NCBI RefSeq assembly: GCF_905196875.1
Contig: NZ_CAJJWO010000024.1
Coordinates: 1 to 64,000, forward strand
Direction: 5' to 3'
DNA from: an uncultured Parabacteroides sp.
GTDB lineage: Bacteria > Bacteroidota > Bacteroidia > Bacteroidales > Tannerellaceae
Length of the DNA: 64,000 nt
Below, in pieces: positions 59,955 through 64,000 of the stretch. Under the pieces are notes generated by a model, which did not search any database, was not told where the DNA came from, and saw only the letters and a list, made by a program, of their open reading frames with translations. Each line of letters begins with the position of its first letter. Positions within the stretch are counted from its first letter, which is position 1. The position numbers and the translations under genes are program-made.

Positions 59955-60074
59955 AATTCTTTTATTTTAGATAATGTATTTTTCATTCTGTCCGGCAAAG
60001 GTAGAAAACTATTGACAAATGACAATTCACATTTGGAATTAATTTCATCTTATCTGGCAGAAACAGAATCTCGA

Positions 60075-61616
<1,542 letters not shown>

Positions 61617-61632
61617 GATATATATTTGTCGG

Positions 61633-63012
61633 TTAATTTTCAGAGACTAATTTGTATAGGACGGACGCGTGCGGAGGAAGGTCACAGCTTACTTTGTCAC
61701 CTTTCTGTTCGACCGATTTGTTGTTCCACATATCCGTGATCAGGCAGTTATTGTTCAAACCCAGGTCTTTCAGCGGAATGTCGATAACGGCATTCCCTTT
61801 ATCGTTCAGGTTGAACAGGGCGAGGTATATATCCCCCGTATTTTTATTTCTGGAAGTGATACCTACTTTTCCGTCCTGCTGGAACAGTTGGCGTACTTCC
61901 GTGCTTTCCTTGTGCATTTTGAGGACTTCCTCGTTTGTCAGCAGGGAAAGGGTAAATTCGTCGTTGCTGGGCAGGTCGCCGCCGAACATCAACGGGGAAC
62001 GGAAGATGCAGAACAGGTTCATTAATGTATATTGTTCGTCGCGGGTCAGGCGGGTCATGCGGTCTTCACCCCGTTCTCCGCGGATAGAGATACGTCCGAG
62101 CGGGATCATATCGCAGTCAGGCCAGGTGCCCGGGGCAATATAAGGATACCATTTCCGGGCTACATCGAACAGGTGGGTGATATGAGGCCAGGTATCCCAA
62201 ACATCGTCTACCATACGCCACATATTCGCATGATTGCGTACGTGGTCTGCGTTGGCAATCGGAGTTTCGCCAGGGGAAGTACTCAATACGATCGGCCGTC
62301 CGCAATGGTCGATGGCGTTTCGTATCAACTCGATCTCGCCGAGGTGGTAGGGGCGCGACAGATCATCTATCTTGATAAAGTCCACTCCCCAGGAAGCATA
62401 AAGTTCGAAGATGGAATTATAATACTCCTGTGCACCCGGCTTATCGGCAACGACCGTGTAGTTATCTCTCAGCCATTCGCATTGCAGTTCGGGTGAATAA
62501 ATCTGGTCGGCAGTGATCTCCCCGGCACCTTTTACCGGCAGTTTCTTTTCGACCGCTTCTTTCGGGATACCACGCATAATATGGATGCCGAATTTCAGTC
62601 CTTTATTATGTACATAATCAGCCAATTCCTTGAACCCTTTGCCGTCTTTGGCCGACGGGAAGCGGTTTATGGCCGGCTGGTAACGTCCGTATTCATCCAA
62701 TACATACCGGGGATCGGTTTGATTGTAACCGCCTGCCTTGTCGTTTTCCACGAACCAGCGGATATCTACTACTATATATTCCCAGCCGTATTCTTTCAGC
62801 TTGTCGGCCATATAGTCGGCATTCGCCTTCACTTCGTGTTCTTCCACTGTCGGGCCATAACAATCCCAACTGTTCCAACCCATAGGAGGGGTTTGTGCCC
62901 ATTCTTTAAATTCGCCGGCTTTGAACGGCTCGGGCTGGCTTGTTTCTTTTTTCTGTGCGCAAGAGCTACATAGAACGGTCGCTGCAACCCATAATAATAA
63001 CTGTTTTTTCAT
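61633..63012 (-). CDS. GH27-family glycosidase lipoprotein, putative alpha-galactosidase
   Basis: The 459-residue protein is read from the ATG at 63012, where a lipoprotein signal begins (VLCSSC lipobox); the longer frame to 63078 adds no plausible signal. GH27 features are PPMGWNSWDCYG, IVVDIRWF, KGLKFGIHIMRGIPK, the nucleophile D216 (FIKID) and the acid/base D270 (VDDVWD). It belongs to the same MRGIPK/R-bearing subgroup as the protein at 53233, so the two are paralogues. Paired with GH51 here, it could remove alpha-galactose or beta-L-arabinopyranose from arabinogalactan. A -7 element at 63043-63050 lies 31 bp upstream. Confidence 0.88.
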   Translation of the reverse strand: MKKQLLLWVAATVLCSSCAQKKETSQPEPFKAGEFKEWAQTPPMGWNSWDCYGPTVEEHEVKANADYMADKLKEYGWEYIVVDIRWFVENDKAGGYNQTDPRYVLDEYGRYQPAINRFPSAKDGKGFKELADYVHNKGLKFGIHIMRGIPKEAVEKKLPVKGAGEITADQIYSPELQCEWLRDNYTVVADKPGAQEYYNSIFELYASWGVDFIKIDDLSRPYHLGEIELIRNAIDHCGRPIVLSTSPGETPIANADHVRNHANMWRMVDDVWDTWPHITHLFDVARKWYPYIAPGTWPDCDMIPLGRISIRGERGEDRMTRLTRDEQYTLMNLFCIFRSPLMFGGDLPSNDEFTLSLLTNEEVLKMHKESTEVRQLFQQDGKVGITSRNKNTGDIYLALFNLNDKGNAVIDIPLKDLGLNNNCLITDMWNNKSVEQKGDKVSCDLPPHASVLYKLVSEN

Positions 63013-63042
63013 GATATACTGTTGTGATTTTTTATTATGTGT

Positions 63043-63050
63043 CAAAAATA
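63043..63050 (-). promoter_or_regulatory. -7 element of the GH27-GH51 operon
   Basis: Read on the minus strand this is TATTTTTG, a perfect consensus match 31 bp before the GH27 start. The nearest TTTG on that strand is 27 bp upstream, which is too far for a standard -33 box. Confidence 0.4.
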
Positions 63051-63154
63051 CGTTATATTTTTTGTTTCGCAGTACCACAAATTCGTCAAAAAGGGGGTAT
63101 TTTGAGCCAAAACCCTACGAATTATTGTTTTTTATACAAATATTCCTTGAAACC

Positions 63155-63210
63155 GACAAAAAAAAGGCCGGCTCAAAGATTTCTGTTATGAAACAGTGAT
63201 GAGTCGGCCT
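63155..63210 (-). terminator. Terminator of the DUF6261 gene
   Basis: aggccggctca (63165-63175) pairs with tgagtcggcct (63200-63210) with one mismatch. On the minus strand a run of T follows. It lies 10 bp after the stop codon. Confidence 0.75.
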
Positions 63211-63219
63211 CTTATTATT

Positions 63220-64000
63220 TTATTCGATCACCGGGCGATCGTCGGGATCGGGTTCCGGTGTCGGATCGGGTTTGGGAGTCGGATCGACGGGGATATCGGG
63301 TTTCGTTCCGGCTTTGCGGCGTGAGAGGGTTTCGGAGAACTGCACGATCAGTGCGTTGATATTGTCGATCAGGCCGGCCAGCTTCGTTGCCTGTGCGGTA
63401 TCGTGGGTAATCGTTTCGTTCACCAGCCAGAGGGCATTGACGGCCTTTATGGTTGCGCGATAGGCGTCGTCCACCTGCGTGCGTATAGTTTTCAGACTGT
63501 CGTTGCTGACGCGTCCGAGTTTGACATCGGAACGGTTCACATACAGTTCGTTGAACTCGTTGTTCGCCTGTTTCAATAGGGGAAGCACGTCGGTGAGGCC
63601 CAGGGCGGTAATATATGCCTGGTTGGCTTCACTTTCCAGCACCTGGAGGCAGTTGGTCACTTGCGCCGTGTTTTCGGCAGCCGGTTTCGAGGCTGCATCT
63701 TTGTAAGGTCTCATCTGGAACTCGATCTTCTGTGCTGCGGTCTTTTTTTCCGTCACCGGGCTGTAGAGCATGGCGGCAACCGTTTGTTTGACGTAGATGA
63801 AAAGATCGTCGCGTTCGCGGTCTTTTTCGTTCATGGCCTGTGTTTCTTCGTAAGCGCGGGTCTGTAGATAGAGGTCGTCTTCGCGTTTAAAAAGGTCGGC
63901 ATAGGTTTTCTGAAGGCTTTCGATCTTCAACTCGGTGGCCAGGGCGGGGGTGGCGAAGGTGAGGACGTTGGCGTGAAACTGGAAATGCTCGGCGTTGCGG
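63220..64000 (-). CDS. DUF6261 family protein, 5' part outside the window
   Basis: The frame is open to the right edge. It reads RNAEHFQFHANVLTFATLATE ahead of the TTG at 63930, so that codon is internal and the true start is beyond 64000. The visible 260 residues are mostly helical (KTYADLFKREDDLYLQTRAYEE, DRERDDLFIYVKQTVAAML), as in DUF6261 proteins of Bacteroidales, whose function is unknown. No signal peptide is visible. The C-terminus is a proline- and aspartate-rich linker (PVDPTPKPDPTPEPDPD) followed by DRPVIE. The last seven residues match the tail of the unrelated DUF4469 protein at 19954. The gene is more GC-rich than the glycan loci. Confidence 0.8.
   Translation of the reverse strand, partial: RNAEHFQFHANVLTFATPALATELKIESLQKTYADLFKREDDLYLQTRAYEETQAMNEKDRERDDLFIYVKQTVAAMLYSPVTEKKTAAQKIEFQMRPYKDAASKPAAENTAQVTNCLQVLESEANQAYITALGLTDVLPLLKQANNEFNELYVNRSDVKLGRVSNDSLKTIRTQVDDAYRATIKAVNALWLVNETITHDTAQATKLAGLIDNINALIVQFSETLSRRKAGTKPDIPVDPTPKPDPTPEPDPDDRPVIE

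Noticed and set aside
59998..60040. Inverted caaatg/catttg around 60014-60033 as a second invertible element.
   Set aside because: The arms are only 6 bp, no promoter lies between them, and the sequence resembles common intergenic attgacaa motifs.
63220..63930. DUF6261 as a complete 236-residue protein.
   Set aside because: The supposed start at 63930 is a TTG inside a frame that continues with family-like sequence to the window edge; the gene is cut.

Overview
The window reads as a chromosomal segment of a gut Bacteroidota, most likely a Parabacteroides-type member of the Bacteroidales. The basis is five SusC/SusD pairs, a hybrid two-component regulator of the HTCS type, a FecR anti-sigma factor with an ECF sigma factor, several families largely confined to this group (DUF4833, DUF4469/HU-like, DUF6261), and many matches to the Bacteroidota promoter consensus (TAnnTTTG with an upstream TTG/TTTG). 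The genus is inference. No rRNA, tRNA or CRISPR array was seen.

Layout. 0.4-10.3 kb: two divergent SusC/SusD pairs without enzymes, sharing a 700-bp control region. 10.4-12.2 kb: a small plastic spot with a truncated ATPase gene and a lone tyrosine recombinase. 12.4-17.2 kb: housekeeping genes rarA and a serC-serA-DUF1015 serine operon. 17.2-20.9 kb: a large repetitive surface protein and an HU-like/DUF4469 protein, read leftwards. Just upstream of them an 18-bp inverted repeat flanks a promoter that now points the wrong way, which makes it a candidate phase-variable invertible promoter. 20.9-31.2 kb: DUF4833, a WbuC-like cupin, a possible small RNA, DUF4396, a SPOR lipoprotein, an S9 peptidase, a leftward operon of two cyclophilins, a MATE pump and RluF, and an outer-membrane porin.

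31.3-63.0 kb is glycan-foraging territory. An HTCS regulator, a SusC/SusD pair and a GH43 enzyme with subfamily-24 features suggest a type II arabinogalactan (beta-1,3-galactan) locus. A second SusC/SusD pair with its own promoter follows. Next comes a FecR-controlled locus: a SusC with an STN signalling domain, SusD, GH27, GH89 alpha-N-acetylglucosaminidase and a sulfatase. These point to a host glycan such as mucin O-glycan or a sulfated GlcNAc-containing chain. The probable partner ECF sigma factor sits at the far end on the opposite strand. A nucleotidyltransferase and a leftward GH27-GH51 pair complete the region. The window ends inside a DUF6261 gene.

The DUF6261 protein and the unrelated DUF4469 protein 43 kb away carry the same C-terminal tail, DDRPVIE, after a low-complexity linker. 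The strongest candidate for something undescribed is the invertible promoter (20724-20898) controlling the HU-like and surface-protein genes. The lone recombinase about 9 kb away is a possible, unproven invertase.
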